From: Methyloversatilis sp.
GTDB lineage: Bacteria; Pseudomonadota; Gammaproteobacteria; Burkholderiales; Rhodocyclaceae
Direction of reading: 5' to 3'
DNA: 64,000 nt
Assembly (NCBI GenBank): GCA_016791045.1
Contig: JAEUNO010000025.1
Coordinates: 27,106-91,105, forward strand
Below, in pieces: positions 17,768-31,948 of the stretch. Numbering within the stretch: the stretch's first letter is position 1; each line of letters starts with the position of its first letter. A model generated the notes under the pieces. It searched no databases and had not been told where the DNA came from. It was given only the letters and a program-made list of their open reading frames with translations. A program made the position numbers and the translations under genes.

Positions 17768-18624
17768 CCAGATTTTCAGCAGGTGTTGCGACCGTTCTGT
17801 CGCTCGCCGTCCTGCTCGCCGGATGCGCAGGCAGCCAGGGCGGGAACTCAACCGGCTCCACGACGGGCAATCCGAATACGACCACCACCGTGCAGAGTCG
17901 TACCGGTGCGCAGTCGTCGGAGTACAAGCCGCTGGAACCCATCGTGACGGGGGCGGCCCGCACGCGTGCGAAATCGCATACCGAGCTGGGCATGGCCTAC
18001 CTCGAGGCGGGAAATGTCGCGATCGCGCTTGAAGAAGGGCGCACGGCACTGCGCGACGACTCGTCCTACGGTCCGGCTTACAACCTGATGGGTCTGGCGC
18101 ACATGTACCTTGGCGAGAAGCAGCAGGCGCGCGACAACTTCGAGCGCGCGCTGCGTCTTGCGTCGAGCGATCCGGACATCAACAACAACTACGGCTGGTT
18201 CCTGTGCCAGAACGGCGACACCGCGCGTGCGATGCAGCTGTTCAACGAGGCGATCAGGAACCCGCTGTATGCCACCCCGACCCGTCCGTACACCAACGCC
18301 GGGCTGTGCGCATTGCAGGGGAATGACCTGCAGACTGCGGAAGTCAATTTCCTGCTGGCGATCAACGCCGATCCTGGCAATACGCAGGCGATCTACAACC
18401 TGGCGGCACTGCTGTATCGCAAGGGCAGCTATCTCGAGGCGCGCAAGCAATTGAGCAACTTCCACGCGCAGCGCGATTCGGTGGCGGAAAGTCTCTGGCT
18501 TGCCGTGCGCATCGAACGCAAACTGGGCGACAAGGTGTCGGAGGCCGGCTTCGCCAGCCAGTTGCGCCGCCGCTTCGCGGGCACGCCTGAACACCAGCAA
18601 CTGATGCAGGGGAACTACGACTGA
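17764..18624 (+). CDS. pilW: Type IV pilus biogenesis lipoprotein PilW/PilF (TPR)
   Basis: 286 residues. A lipoprotein signal with lipobox LLAGC (Cys near residue 20) is followed by a Gly/Ser/Thr-rich linker and tetratricopeptide repeats from about residue 75 ([72 protein letters not shown]). PilW/PilF is the outer-membrane pilotin that assembles the PilQ secretin. The rlmN-pilW-rodZ-ispG-hisS order is standard in beta- and gammaproteobacteria. The start is GTG at 17764, overlapping the rlmN stop. Confidence 0.92.
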   Translation: MTRFSAGVATVLSLAVLLAGCAGSQGGNSTGSTTGNPNTTTTVQSRTGAQSSEYKPLEPIVTGAARTRAKSHTELGMAYLEAGNVAIALEEGRTALRDDSSYGPAYNLMGLAHMYLGEKQQARDNFERALRLASSDPDINNNYGWFLCQNGDTARAMQLFNEAIRNPLYATPTRPYTNAGLCALQGNDLQTAEVNFLLAINADPGNTQAIYNLAALLYRKGSYLEARKQLSNFHAQRDSVAESLWLAVRIERKLGDKVSEAGFASQLRRRFAGTPEHQQLMQGNYD

Positions 18625-19507
18625 TGTCTGAGCAGGACGAGGTGGTCGATCTGCCGCGCGATGCGCTCACAGGTTCGGTCGGCACGCGACTGAGGCAGGC
18701 GCGAGAAGCGCGCGGCATGTCCATCGACAGTGTCGGACGTGCCATCAAGCTGGCACCGCGTCAGGTTGAAGCCATCGAAGCGGACGATTTCGACAGCCTG
18801 ATGAGCCCGACCTACGTGCGAGGTTTCATACGCAACTACGCGGCGCTGATCGGTCTGGACGCGCAGACCCTGCTGGGCAGTCTGGACCAGCAGCATGTGA
18901 GGGCGACGCCGCAGCTGATCGAACAGGCCAATGTGGGCGTCGCCATGCCGGTGCAGTCGGCCCGGCGCAAGTGGCTGCTGCCGCTGCTTGCCATGAGCGT
19001 TCCGGTGCTGGCAGGGCTTGCGCTGTATGTCTGGTTCGAGTTCTGGCCTGCTGATGAGCCGGTCACCGGGCCGGCGGATATTTCGCTGCCCGATCCATCG
19101 CCGCTGGACGGCCCCGTGTCCGCGGAAGCCCCCGGCGATGTCCGGTTGGATCCGGCCGATGCATCGGCCAGCGACGTATTGCCGTTGCCGGCCGAATTGT
19201 CGAGTGATGCAGCCTCCGATGCGATCGTCCAGTCCGCGCCGTCGGAAGCCGTTTCCGCGGCAGCCCCCGGAGAGCATCGACTCGAATTCACCTTCAGCAC
19301 GGACTCGTGGGTGGAAATCCGCGATGCCAGCGACGCCATCCTGCTGTCGGACCTGAACCGGAGCGGCAGCACGCGGACGGTCAATGCCACCTTTCCGGTC
19401 TCCCTGGTCATCGGAAATGCGCGTTCCGTGACCCTGAAGGTCGATGGACAGCCGCATGATCTGGCGCCGTCGATCAAGGTTGATGTCGCGCGACTGAGGC
19501 TCGAGTA

Positions 19508-19508
<1 letters not shown>
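18624..19508 (+). CDS. rodZ: RodZ-like cytoskeletal/HTH membrane protein
   Basis: A 294-residue bitopic protein. The cytoplasmic HTH of RodZ type spans residues about 18-80 ([38 protein letters not shown]), a single transmembrane helix lies near 117-138, followed by an acidic Pro/Ser linker and a C-terminal DUF4115 domain ([23 protein letters not shown]). RodZ links MreB to the elongation machinery and maintains rod shape. Start and stop overlap neighbours by one base (TGATG before; TAATG at ispG), showing tight coupling. Confidence 0.92.
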
Positions 19509-20764
<1,256 letters not shown>

Positions 20765-20774
20765 ACGAAGAACA

Positions 20775-22076
20775 ATGAGCAAACTGCAAGCCGTTCGCGG
20801 CATGAACGACATCCTGCCGGACGAGGCAGAACGCTGGGAAGCCTTTGAGACCATCGTGCGCGACTGGCTGCGCGCCTACGGATACCGCCCGATCCGCATG
20901 CCGCTGCTCGAGCACACGCCGTTGTTCAAGCGTGCGATCGGCGAGGTCACCGACATTGTCGAGAAGGAAATGTATTCCTTCGAGGATGCGCTCAATGGTG
21001 AAAACCTGACGCTGCGCCCGGAAGGCACCGCCTCCTGCGTGCGCGCCGTGACCGAGCACAATCTGTTGTATGACAGCCCGCGCAAGCTCTGGTACATGGG
21101 CCCGATGTTCCGTCACGAGCGCCCGCAGAAAGGTCGCTACCGCCAGTTCCATCAAGTCGGCGTGGAAGCGCTCGGCTACGCCGGGCCCGATGTCGACGCC
21201 GAACTGATCATGATGTGCCAGCGCCTGTGGGACGACCTCGACCTGATGGGCATCCGGCTGGAAATCAATTCGCTCGGCTCGCCCGAGGAGCGCCTGCAGC
21301 ATCGCGCCGAACTCATCGCCTATTTCGAGGCGCGCCAGGAACAACTGGACGAGGACGCGAAGCGCCGCCTGCACAGCAACCCGCTGCGCATCCTCGACAC
21401 CAAGAACCCGGCCATGCAGGCGCTGGTCGAGGCGGCGCCGAAGCTGTCCGACTACCTGGGCAAGGAATCGCTGGCGCATTTCACCGCCATCCAGGACACG
21501 CTGCGCGCCGCCAACATTCCGTTCCGCATCAATCCGCGGCTGGTGCGCGGCCTGGATTACTACAATCTCACCGTGTTCGAGTGGGTGACCGATCAGCTTG
21601 GCGCCCAGGGAACGGTGTGTGCCGGCGGCCGCTACGACGGACTGGTTTCGCAGCTCGGCGGCAAGCCTGCCCCGGCAGCGGGCTTTGCAATGGGCATCGA
21701 ACGTCTGCTGTCGCTGTGGAATCCGGTGCAGGCCGACGCGCTGATCGAACGCCCGGAAGCCTATGTCGTCCACTCGGGCGAAGGCGTTCAGGCCGAGGCG
21801 TTCGCGCTGTCGGAGCAGCTGCGCGACGCAGGCTTCGCCACGCTGATGCATTGCGGCGGTGGCAGCTTCAAGTCGCAGATGAAGCGCGCCGACGCCTCCG
21901 GCGCTGCGGTCGCGCTGATACTCGGCGAAGACGAAGTCGCATCCGGCGATGTCACGTTCAAACCCCTGCGCGGGGGTGACCAGATGCGCATCAGCCGTGA
22001 CGACGTGGCCGAACACCTCGCCATGCTGCTGCTCGGTGGCGACGACACCGACGACGAAGAACCGTTGTTGCACTGA
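20775..22076 (+). CDS. hisS: Histidyl-tRNA synthetase
   Basis: A 433-residue class II synthetase. The start ([15 protein letters not shown]) and motif 2 ([21 protein letters not shown]) are clear. The His-specific [13 protein letters not shown] and motif 3 ([10 protein letters not shown]) follow, with a C-terminal anticodon-binding domain. Length and domains are complete. The C-terminal [11 protein letters not shown] tail is acidic. It sits 10 bp after ispG. A catalytically silent paralogue, hisZ, is found at 29332-30504. Confidence 0.97.
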   Translation: MSKLQAVRGMNDILPDEAERWEAFETIVRDWLRAYGYRPIRMPLLEHTPLFKRAIGEVTDIVEKEMYSFEDALNGENLTLRPEGTASCVRAVTEHNLLYDSPRKLWYMGPMFRHERPQKGRYRQFHQVGVEALGYAGPDVDAELIMMCQRLWDDLDLMGIRLEINSLGSPEERLQHRAELIAYFEARQEQLDEDAKRRLHSNPLRILDTKNPAMQALVEAAPKLSDYLGKESLAHFTAIQDTLRAANIPFRINPRLVRGLDYYNLTVFEWVTDQLGAQGTVCAGGRYDGLVSQLGGKPAPAAGFAMGIERLLSLWNPVQADALIERPEAYVVHSGEGVQAEAFALSEQLRDAGFATLMHCGGGSFKSQMKRADASGAAVALILGEDEVASGDVTFKPLRGGDQMRISRDDVAEHLAMLLLGGDDTDDEEPLLH

Positions 22077-22118
22077 AAATCAAACCACAACCGGAAACAC
22101 CGGACAGGAGTCCAGGAC

Positions 22119-22793
22119 ATGGCAGCACTCGATCTTGAAGAACAGGAACAGCTCTCGACCATCAAGGCGTGGTGGGCGGCTTGGGGCAATCTGATCACCT
22201 GGACGGTGATCGCGGTGTCGGCGTCTCTGATCGGCTACCAGGCGTGGAACTGGTACAACCGCGACCAGTCGGCGAAGGCCAGCATCGTGTTCGATGCGCT
22301 GCAGGACGCCGCGCTTGCCGGTGACCTGAAGAAGACCCGCGAAACCGCCGGGCAGCTGACCGAACATTTCGGCGGCAGTTCGTACGCGAGCCTGGGTGCC
22401 CTGCTGTCGGCCAAGCTGCATGTGGACAACGGCGACACCAAGACTGCTCGCGCACAGCTGGAATGGGTCAAGGCGAACGCGCCGGAAAACATGCTGCGCG
22501 ACCTCGGCCGCCTGCGACTTGCGTATGTGCTGATCGAGGAACAGGCGTTCGACGAGGCAACCAAACAGCTCGACGGCAAGGTCGATCCCACGCTTGAAGC
22601 GCGATTTCTCGAAGCGCGCGGCGACGTGCTGCTGATGCAGGACAAGCGTGACGAAGCCCGCACGGCCTACCAGTCCGCGCTGACGAAGATCGATGAGAAC
22701 GCCAAGGCGGGTGGCGCGCTGGACAGCGCGGCACCGCAGGGCTACCGCAATGTGGTCGAGATCAAGCTCGATGCGGTCGGTGGCGCCCGGTGA
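22119..22793 (+). CDS. yfgM: YfgM-type ancillary SecYEG translocon subunit
   Basis: A 224-residue bitopic protein: short cytoplasmic N-terminus with EEQEQLSTIKAWWAAWGN, transmembrane helix about residues 27-47, then a periplasmic TPR-like domain (DTKTARAQLEWVKANAPE; ARFLEARGDVLLMQDKRDEARTAYQSAL). YfgM associates with SecYEG and PpiD and helps export of outer-membrane proteins. Its position between hisS and bamB is conserved in proteobacteria. It overlaps the bamB start by 4 bp. Confidence 0.9.
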   Translation: MAALDLEEQEQLSTIKAWWAAWGNLITWTVIAVSASLIGYQAWNWYNRDQSAKASIVFDALQDAALAGDLKKTRETAGQLTEHFGGSSYASLGALLSAKLHVDNGDTKTARAQLEWVKANAPENMLRDLGRLRLAYVLIEEQAFDEATKQLDGKVDPTLEARFLEARGDVLLMQDKRDEARTAYQSALTKIDENAKAGGALDSAAPQGYRNVVEIKLDAVGGAR

Positions 22794-23941
22794 CGCGACT
22801 GACCGTTCTGCTGGTGGCCAGCGCACTGCTGGCGGGGTGTGGCTCAACGCTCGACAGCCTGGACAGCCTCAATCCGTTCAGCGGCCCGCCCAGGCCCAAG
22901 ATGCCGGTACTCGAACCGCTCGAATCCAGTGCCCCGGTGACCGAACTGTGGCGCTATGAAATCGGTCAGTCGGGCAATGCGGTGTTCGAACCTGCGGTGA
23001 TTGGCAGCAGCATCTTCGTCGCCGCGCGCGATGGCACGATCGCCCGTCTGGACGACGGCAGGCAGATCTGGAAGATCAACGCCGGCAAGCCCCTTTCCGG
23101 TGGCATCGGCGCCAATGAGCGGCAACTTGTCGTCGGCACTGAAAAGGGCGACGTGCTGGCATTCGACCTCGACGGCAAGCCGCTGTGGGAAGGTCTCGTC
23201 AGTTCCGAAGTGCTGAGCGCACCGCTGGTGACCGACGACATGGTGTTCGTGCGCAGTGCAGACAGCCGCATCCAGGCGTTCACCGCGATCGATGGCGCGC
23301 GCAAGTGGAATTACCAGCGACCGAATCCGTCGCTGACGCTGCGCACCCACGCCGGGGTGATCAGCACCCCGTCCTTGCTGATTGCAGGGTTCCCGGGCGG
23401 CAAGCTCGTTGCCATCAACCGCAGTACCGGCGTGGCGGTGTGGGAATCCAATGTGGCACTGTCGCGTGGCGCGACGGAACTTGAACGCATCGCCGACGTA
23501 TCCAGCCTGCCGGTCATCGTCGGTCGAGACGTCTGCGCCTCGGCCTTTCAGGGGCGGGTGGCGTGCTTCGAACTGAGTACCGGCAAATCCATCTGGACAC
23601 GCGACATTTCGAGCGCTGCCGGCATCGACATCGACGCGCAGAACCTGTACGTCAGCGATGACAATGGTGCCATCCATGCGCTGGATCGCGCGACCGGCGC
23701 CAGCGTGTGGAAGCAGGACAAGTTGAAGCGCCGCTATCCAGGGCGGCCACTCGCGCTCGAGGGCGTTGTTGCCGTCGCCGATGGCGAAGGGCTGCTGCAC
23801 CTGCTGAGTACCGAGAACGGCGCCTTCGTCGCGCGGGTCAAGGGTGACGGCAGCGCGCTCAATGCGTCGTTGCGTCCTTACGGCACCGCATTCGTGGCGC
23901 AGAGCCGCGCCGGCATCGTACGGGCCCTGGCGGCCCGCTGA
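22790..23941 (+). CDS. bamB: Outer membrane assembly lipoprotein BamB
   Basis: A 383-residue lipoprotein with signal LTVLLVASALLAGC (lipobox Cys near residue 17) and an eight-bladed PQQ-like beta-propeller whose repeats recur as GTIARLDDGRQIWKI, GDVLAFDLDGKPLWE, SRIQAFTAIDGARKW and GAIHALDRATGASVWK. BamB supports BamA in outer-membrane protein folding. The start is GTG at 22790, overlapping yfgM (GTGA). The der gene follows 9 bp later, the standard bamB-der arrangement. Confidence 0.95.
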   Translation: MTRLTVLLVASALLAGCGSTLDSLDSLNPFSGPPRPKMPVLEPLESSAPVTELWRYEIGQSGNAVFEPAVIGSSIFVAARDGTIARLDDGRQIWKINAGKPLSGGIGANERQLVVGTEKGDVLAFDLDGKPLWEGLVSSEVLSAPLVTDDMVFVRSADSRIQAFTAIDGARKWNYQRPNPSLTLRTHAGVISTPSLLIAGFPGGKLVAINRSTGVAVWESNVALSRGATELERIADVSSLPVIVGRDVCASAFQGRVACFELSTGKSIWTRDISSAAGIDIDAQNLYVSDDNGAIHALDRATGASVWKQDKLKRRYPGRPLALEGVVAVADGEGLLHLLSTENGAFVARVKGDGSALNASLRPYGTAFVAQSRAGIVRALAAR

Positions 23942-23950
23942 GGATCTAGC

Positions 23951-25279
23951 TTGAAACCTGTACTGGTACTCGTAGGTCGCCCGAACGTCGGCAAGTCGAC
24001 GCTGTTCAACCGGCTGACCAAAACCCGTGACGCCCTCGTCGCCGATTTCCCCGGCCTGACGCGCGACCGTCACTACGGTACCGGCCGCCTCGGCGACCGG
24101 CCGTTTCTCGTGGTGGACACCGGTGGTTTCGAGCCGACGGCCCGCGACGGCATCATGGTCGAAATGGCGGCACAGGCCGAACAGGCGATTGCCGAAGCGG
24201 ACGTTCTGATTTTCCTCGTCGATGGCCGGGCCGGCCTGACCGCGCACGACCGGGAAATCGCCGCCCGTCTGCGCCGTGTCGGCAAGCCTCTGGTGGTGGC
24301 GGTGAACAAGGCGGAAGGCATGCGGCAGGAAATCGTCGCGGCCGAGTTTCACGAGCTCGGGCTGGGTGATCTGCACGTGATTTCCTCCGCCCACGGCGAG
24401 GGCGTGCGCAGCCTGCTTGATCACTGCCTGAGCGGCTTTGCCGACGACGACGAGGTGGAACCGGATGACCGGGTCCCGAAGATTGCCGTGGCCGGTCGCC
24501 CGAACGTCGGGAAATCGACGCTGATCAATGCGCTGCTCGGCGAAGAGCGTGTCATCGCCTTCGACCAGGCCGGAACGACGCGCGACGCGATCAGCATCCC
24601 GTTCGAACGAAACGGCAAGCGCTATACGCTGATCGATACCGCCGGGCTGCGCCGCAAGGGAAGGGTGTTCGAAACGATCGAGAAGTTTTCGGTCATCAAG
24701 ACGGTGCAGGCGATCGAGCAGGCAAACGTGTGCGTGCTGGTGCTCGATGCAACGCAGGAAGTGTCCGATCAGGACGCCCATATCGGCGGCTTCATCGTCG
24801 AAAGCGGCCGTGCCCTGGTGCTTGCCGTCAACAAATGGGACGCAGTGGACAGCTACCGGCGCGAAATCTTCAAGCGTGAAATCGCACGCAAGCTGGGTTT
24901 TCTGGGCTTTGCGCGCCATCTGTACATTTCGGCGCTGGAAGGACTGGGCGTGAGCGGCCTGTTCGGCGCTGTGGACGCTGCCTACGCAGCAGCGATGACC
25001 AAACTTCCGACGCCTCGGCTGACGCGCGCGCTGCAGGCGGCGGTCGAGAAACAGTCGCCCCCGAAACACGGCCTGTTCCGGCCCAAGATGCGCTATGCCC
25101 ACCAGGGCGGAATGAATCCGCCGGTCATCGTCATTCACGGCGCCGCGCTCGAACATATTGCCGAAAGTTACCGGCGCTATCTCGAACACTATTTTCTGGA
25201 AATATTCCGACTTCAGGGCACGCCGCTGAGGGTCGAATTCCGTACCGCGCACAATCCGTTCGTCGCATCGAAGAAATGA
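23951..25279 (+). CDS. der: Ribosome biogenesis GTPase Der (EngA)
   Basis: A 442-residue tandem GTPase required for 50S assembly. G domain 1: GRPNVGKST near residue 8, DTGG, NKAEG. G domain 2: GRPNVGKST near residue 182, DTAG, NKWD. A C-terminal KH-like domain follows ([24 protein letters not shown]). The start codon is TTG at 23951; the sequence [17 protein letters not shown] leaves no room for a later start. This is the last gene before a 100-bp gap and hfq. Confidence 0.96.
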   Translation: MKPVLVLVGRPNVGKSTLFNRLTKTRDALVADFPGLTRDRHYGTGRLGDRPFLVVDTGGFEPTARDGIMVEMAAQAEQAIAEADVLIFLVDGRAGLTAHDREIAARLRRVGKPLVVAVNKAEGMRQEIVAAEFHELGLGDLHVISSAHGEGVRSLLDHCLSGFADDDEVEPDDRVPKIAVAGRPNVGKSTLINALLGEERVIAFDQAGTTRDAISIPFERNGKRYTLIDTAGLRRKGRVFETIEKFSVIKTVQAIEQANVCVLVLDATQEVSDQDAHIGGFIVESGRALVLAVNKWDAVDSYRREIFKREIARKLGFLGFARHLYISALEGLGVSGLFGAVDAAYAAAMTKLPTPRLTRALQAAVEKQSPPKHGLFRPKMRYAHQGGMNPPVIVIHGAALEHIAESYRRYLEHYFLEIFRLQGTPLRVEFRTAHNPFVASKK

Positions 25280-25379
25280 TGTCGCGATCGGGGATCAAAA
25301 TGCGTGGTCCGGGGTCCGAAGCTGCGGTGCATCAAAAAATCCAGTAGAGTCCTATTTCAAATAAACAAGAGGTGTCCAC

Positions 25380-25619
25380 ATGAGCAACAAAGGGCAAATG
25401 CTACAAGACCCCTTCCTCAACACCCTGCGCCGCGAGCACGTTCCGGTCGCGATCTACCTCGTGAATGGCATCAAGCTGCAGGGCCAGATCGAGTCGTTCG
25501 ACCAGTATGTTGTTCTGCTCAAGAACACGGTGACGCAGATGGTGTATAAGCACGCCATTTCCACTGTCGTACCCGCGCGTCCGGTCAATATCCAGCACGA
25601 TCAGGGCGACAGCGCTTGA
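25380..25619 (+). CDS. hfq: RNA chaperone Hfq
   Basis: A 79-residue Sm-like hexameric protein that pairs small RNAs with mRNAs. Sm1 ([27 protein letters not shown]) and Sm2 ([14 protein letters not shown]) are complete, with the conserved QDPFLN N-terminus. Ribosome-binding site AGAGGTG is 8 bases from the ATG. The adjacent hflX is 36 bp downstream, the classic hfq-hflX-hflKC arrangement. The 100 bp upstream hold no gene. Confidence 0.98.
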   Translation: MSNKGQMLQDPFLNTLRREHVPVAIYLVNGIKLQGQIESFDQYVVLLKNTVTQMVYKHAISTVVPARPVNIQHDQGDSA

Positions 25620-25655
25620 CCGGCGACAACGGTCACCTGCAGGCACTTCGCTCGC

Positions 25656-26954
25656 ATGATTGAGCGGCCAGAGACCGGCGAGCGCGCGGTCATCGTCCAG
25701 CTTGATCTCGGGAAAGGTGACTACGAAGACCGGCTGGACGAATTCACGCTGCTCGCGCTGAGTGCGGGCGCGGTGCCGGTCGCTCGCGCAGGGGGCAAGC
25801 GACAGGCCCCGGATCCAGCGACCTTTGCCGGAAAGGGCAAGGTGGCCGAGATCCTCGACCTCGCCAATGCCAACGAAGCTGACATCGTGCTGTTCAATCA
25901 CGAACTTTCGGCCAGCCAGCAGCGCAATCTCGAGCGCGCGCTGTCGCGGCGCGTCATAGACCGCAATGCGCTGATCCTCGACATCTTCGCGCTGCGTGCG
26001 CGCAGTCATGAAGGCAAGCTGCAGGTCGAACTGGCCCAGCTCGAACATCTGTCGACCCGTCTGGTCCGCGGCTGGACCCACCTGGAGCGGCAGAAGGGCG
26101 GCATCGGACTGCGTGGTCCGGGTGAGACGCAGCTCGAAACCGACCGCCGCCTGCTCGGCCACAGGGTGAAGGCGCTGAAAGAGCGACTTGAGAAGGTCGA
26201 GCGCCAACGCGGCGTCCGCCGGAAGTCGCGCGAGCGGCAGTCGACGCCGGTGGTCGCGCTGGTCGGCTACACGAATGCCGGCAAGTCCACGCTGTTCAAT
26301 GCACTGACGAAAGCGGGCAGCTATGCCGCCGATCAGTTGTTTGCCACGTTGGACACGACGTCGCGTCAGCTCTATCTCGGCGAATTCGGGCAGGTGGTGC
26401 TGTCGGACACGGTGGGTTTCATCCGCGACCTGCCGCATACGCTGGTTGCCGCCTTCCACGCGACGCTGGAAGAAACTGCCGGCGCCGACCTTCTGCTGCA
26501 TGTCATCGACTCGTCTGCGCCGGATCGCGAAGCACAGATCGAAGCGGTTGACCGCGTGCTGGCGGAGATCGGAGCCGACGCGGTGCCTCAGATAAGGGTG
26601 CTGAACAAGGTGGACCTGATGCCTGCGTTGCAGCCGGGAGCTGATCCGGCAGGCTGTGATAATATTTGCAAAGTTCGCGTGAGTGCTCGCACGGGTGCGG
26701 GTTTGGCCGATTTGCGGGCAGTCATCGCGTCACGTTTGCAGGCCGAAAAGGTCGCCGCTGCGCAGCGCGTGCGTCCGAACGACGATCCTCGAGGCCTGAA
26801 CCTGGAACCGCGGACGAATTCCGCACTCCGAGTGATCAGCTCATCAGAGAGCGGCGACACGTCTTCCACGGAAGGCGACGAACGCTCCCCTCAACTTTCA
26901 TCCTTACCTGACCAATCCGAACGTGCTGAATGCGATCTTGATGTCGCTGAATGA
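25656..26954 (+). CDS. hflX: GTPase HflX
   Basis: A 432-residue ribosome-splitting GTPase. The N-terminal HflX domain (KGDYEDRLDEFTLLALSAGAVPVARAGGKRQAP) is followed by the Gly-rich GKGKVAEI and GIGLRGPGETQLETDRR motifs. The G domain has GYTNAGKST near residue 207, SDTVGFIRDLP and NKVD. The C-terminus after about residue 360 is variable and low in conservation. Its end overlaps the hflK start by 14 bp. Confidence 0.95.
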   Translation: MIERPETGERAVIVQLDLGKGDYEDRLDEFTLLALSAGAVPVARAGGKRQAPDPATFAGKGKVAEILDLANANEADIVLFNHELSASQQRNLERALSRRVIDRNALILDIFALRARSHEGKLQVELAQLEHLSTRLVRGWTHLERQKGGIGLRGPGETQLETDRRLLGHRVKALKERLEKVERQRGVRRKSRERQSTPVVALVGYTNAGKSTLFNALTKAGSYAADQLFATLDTTSRQLYLGEFGQVVLSDTVGFIRDLPHTLVAAFHATLEETAGADLLLHVIDSSAPDREAQIEAVDRVLAEIGADAVPQIRVLNKVDLMPALQPGADPAGCDNICKVRVSARTGAGLADLRAVIASRLQAEKVAAAQRVRPNDDPRGLNLEPRTNSALRVISSSESGDTSSTEGDERSPQLSSLPDQSERAECDLDVAE

Positions 26955-28158
26955 CCCCCGCTGGGGCAATCAGGGCGGCAATGGCAATAAAGGCGGCAAT
27001 CAGGGACCTCCCGATCTGGAAGACCTGTGGCGCGATTTCAACAAGCGCCTCGCGGGGCTGTTCGGCGGCAAGTCGAACAACGGCGGTGGCGAAAGCCGTC
27101 CGCCTGTGACGCCGCGCCAGTTCGGCGGTGGCATCGGCGTGGTGCTCGGCCTGATCGTCATTGTCTGGCTGGCCAGCGGCCTGTACATCGTCGATGCAAG
27201 CCAGCGTGGTGTCGTGCTGCGTTTCGGCAAGCTTGTCGAAACGACAGATCCGGGCCTGCAGTGGCGCCTGCCGTATCCGATCGACTCGCACGAACTGGTC
27301 AACCTGACAGGCGTACGTACGGTCGAAGTCGGCTATCGCGGCGCGGAACGCAACAAGGTGCTCAAGGAAGCACTGATGCTGACCGACGACGAGAACATCA
27401 TCAATATCCAGTTCGCGGTGCAGTACATCCTGAAGGATCCGGTGGCTTATCTTTTCCAGAACCGCCTGCCGGAGGAATCGGTCGTGCATGCAGCTGAAAC
27501 CGCGATGCGCGAGGTAGTGGGCAAGAGCAAGATGGACTTCGTGCTGTACGAAGGGCGCGAGCAGATCGCAGCCGACGCGCAGCGCATCATGCAGCAGATA
27601 CTCGACCGCTATCAGACGGGCATCCAGATCAGCCGCCTGACGTTGCAGAATGCCCAGCCGCCGGAGCAGGTGCAGGCCGCATTCGACGACGCGGTCAAGG
27701 CCGGACAGGATCTGGAACGGCAGAAGAACGAAGGGCAGGCGTACGCCAATGACGTGATCCCCAAGGCGCGTGGTACCGCCTCGAGATTGCTTGAAGAGGC
27801 CAACGGCTACAAGGAACGGATCATTGCGACCTCGCAGGGTGACGCAAGCCGGTTCAAGCAGATTCTTGCCGAGTACGTGAAGGCGCCCGAAGTGACGCGC
27901 CAGCGTATGTATATAGACACGGTGCAACAGGTCATGATGAATACGAGCAAGGTGCTGCTCGACGCGAAGGGCGGCAACAACCTGCTGTATCTCCCGCTCG
28001 ACAAGCTGATGCAACAGGCGGGGGCCGCTGCGGTCGATGTCGCGGCAGGCAATCGGAGCAACGAAACGATGACGCTTCCGTCTATGTCGGGCGATGCGGC
28101 CGCTGCCGACATGCGATCGCGCGATGCGCTGCGCGCACGCGAGCGGGGAGAGCGTTGA
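26941..28158 (+). CDS. hflK: FtsH protease modulator HflK
   Basis: A 405-residue SPFH/band-7 membrane protein that, with HflC, forms a cage around FtsH and tunes its proteolysis. MSLNDPRWGN is the typical HflK start, so ATG 26941 is used although the frame is open from GTG 26923. It has a Gly/Asn-rich N-terminus, one transmembrane helix near residues 58-80, then the SPFH domain (GLYIVDASQRGVVLRFGK; RLTLQNAQPPEQVQAAFDDAVKAGQD). It overlaps hflX and shares TGATG with hflC. Confidence 0.95.
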   Translation: MSLNDPRWGNQGGNGNKGGNQGPPDLEDLWRDFNKRLAGLFGGKSNNGGGESRPPVTPRQFGGGIGVVLGLIVIVWLASGLYIVDASQRGVVLRFGKLVETTDPGLQWRLPYPIDSHELVNLTGVRTVEVGYRGAERNKVLKEALMLTDDENIINIQFAVQYILKDPVAYLFQNRLPEESVVHAAETAMREVVGKSKMDFVLYEGREQIAADAQRIMQQILDRYQTGIQISRLTLQNAQPPEQVQAAFDDAVKAGQDLERQKNEGQAYANDVIPKARGTASRLLEEANGYKERIIATSQGDASRFKQILAEYVKAPEVTRQRMYIDTVQQVMMNTSKVLLDAKGGNNLLYLPLDKLMQQAGAAAVDVAAGNRSNETMTLPSMSGDAAAADMRSRDALRARERGER

Positions 28159-29039
28159 TGCGCGAAAAACTGCCTCTCTTCTTCGGCGGCATCATCGTCG
28201 CCCTGATCGTACTTTCCAGTTCGCTTTTCACAGTTGATCAGCGCCAGTACGCCATCGTGTTCCAGCTCGGTGAAGTGCGCACCGTGATCGAGCAGCCCGG
28301 CCTGCATTTCAAGTGGCCGCTGGTGCAGAACGTGCGCCTTTTCGATCGCCGCATCCTGACGCTCGACAGCGCCGACCCCGAGCGCTACATCACGTCGGAA
28401 AAGAAGAACGTGCTGGTCGATCTGTTCATCAAATGGCGCATCACCGACGTCAAGCAGTACTACATCTCGGTCGGTGGCAATGAGCGACTTGCGGAAACGC
28501 GCCTGCTGCAGACCGTGAACGCAGGGCTGCGCGAGGAATTCGGTCGGCGCACGGTCAATGAGGTCGTGTCGGGCGAGCGCGAAAAGATCATGGAAGACAT
28601 GCGCAGCAAGGCCAATGTCGATGCGGTCAAGATTGGCGTGGAAATAGTCGATGTGCGGCTGAAGCGCGTCGATCTGCCGACCGAGGTGTCCGAGTCGGTG
28701 TATCGCCGGATGGAAGCGGAGCGCAAGCGTGTTGCCAACGAGCTGCGCTCGCTCGGTTCAGCCGAGGCGGAAAAGATCCGGGCAGACGCCGACCGTCAGC
28801 GTGAAATCATCGTCGCCGAGGCCTACCGGGAAGCCCAGAAGGTCAAGGGTGACGGCGATGCGCAGGCAGCGGCCATCTACTCCGATGCGTTCGGCTCCAA
28901 CCCGGAGTTCTATGCCTTCTACCGCAGCATGGATGCGTATCAGAAGAGCTTTCGCAACAAGAGCGACCTGATGGTCATCGAGCCGACGTCCGATTTCTTC
29001 CGCTATCTCAACAACAGCGGTCGGCAGCCGGTGAAATGA
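28158..29039 (+). CDS. hflC: FtsH protease modulator HflC
   Basis: A 293-residue SPFH protein, partner of HflK. The N-terminal transmembrane segment (residues about 6-25, FFGGIIVALIVLSSSLF) is followed by TVDQRQYAIVFQLGEV. The family motif GVEIVDVRLKRVDLPTEVSESVYRRMEAERKRVANELRS appears in the middle, and DFFRYLNN near the end. The ATG at 28158 is the second in-frame start codon of the reading frame and overlaps the hflK stop. Confidence 0.95.
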   Translation: MREKLPLFFGGIIVALIVLSSSLFTVDQRQYAIVFQLGEVRTVIEQPGLHFKWPLVQNVRLFDRRILTLDSADPERYITSEKKNVLVDLFIKWRITDVKQYYISVGGNERLAETRLLQTVNAGLREEFGRRTVNEVVSGEREKIMEDMRSKANVDAVKIGVEIVDVRLKRVDLPTEVSESVYRRMEAERKRVANELRSLGSAEAEKIRADADRQREIIVAEAYREAQKVKGDGDAQAAAIYSDAFGSNPEFYAFYRSMDAYQKSFRNKSDLMVIEPTSDFFRYLNNSGRQPVK

Positions 29040-29115
29040 GCATCGGAACCCCAGGCGTCCGCGCTGCTGTATAGTCCACCGGTTATTTATTCGCCGTACG
29101 GAATGAAAAGTCACC

Positions 29116-29140
29116 AGCCCGCAATGCGGGCTGTGCTTTT
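29116..29140 (+). terminator. Intrinsic terminator after hflC
   Basis: AGCCCGC (29116-29122) pairs with GCGGGCT (29126-29132), loop AAT, followed by GTGCTTTTTT. It sits 6 bp before the next start codon, so downstream genes depend on read-through or an unseen promoter. Confidence 0.8.
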
Positions 29141-29146
29141 TTCGTG

Positions 29147-29331
29147 ATGGATTCAATACTTCTCATCGCCTTGGGTTTGATGCTCGTCCTGGAGGGCGTG
29201 CTGCCTTTCGTGGCGCCGCGCCTGTGGCGTGAAACCTTTCGCAGAGCGACCGAGCTGGCCGACGGTCAGCTTCGTTTCGTCGGTCTGACCTCAATGATTA
29301 TCGGTATTGCGCTGATTGCGCTGTTCAAGTG

Positions 29332-29332
<1 letters not shown>
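29147..29332 (+). CDS. DUF2065 small inner-membrane protein (YjeT-like)
   Basis: A 61-residue protein with two predicted transmembrane helices (ILLIALGLMLVLEGVLPFVAP and LRFVGLTSMIIGIALIALF) joined by a basic loop. This matches the DUF2065/YjeT family that habitually follows hflKC. Its function is unknown. The ATG at 29147 is chosen over the in-frame GTG one codon earlier. It shares a one-base overlap (TGATG) with hisZ, so translation of hisZ is likely coupled to it. Confidence 0.9.
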
Positions 29333-31799
<2,467 letters not shown>

Positions 31800-31905
31800 G
31801 GGATGGCGGGGCCGGGGGCCGCATGTCCGTGAAGGCCATGCGGTTCATAATGGATACAGTGACCGATGCAGTCAGGAACGTCGGCAGGAAGAAAGCGGAC
31901 AGGAA

Positions 31906-31935
31906 AAGAAAAAAGCCGACATCGCTGTCGGCTTT
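31906..31935 (-). terminator. Bidirectional terminator between purA and tRNA-Leu
   Basis: AAAGCCGACA (31912-31921) and TGTCGGCTTT (31926-31935) form a 10-bp stem with loop TCGC. On the minus strand it is followed by a run of T, so it ends tRNA-Leu; on the plus strand it can also end purA. The rest of the 150-bp gap has no gene. Confidence 0.88.
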
Positions 31936-31948
31936 CGTCCTTGCTTCT

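Noticed and set aside
22844-25252. 802-codon minus-strand open frame opposite bamB and der
   Set aside because: Antisense shadow of two certain genes in GC-rich DNA; composition is Arg/His/Gln-rich with no domain.
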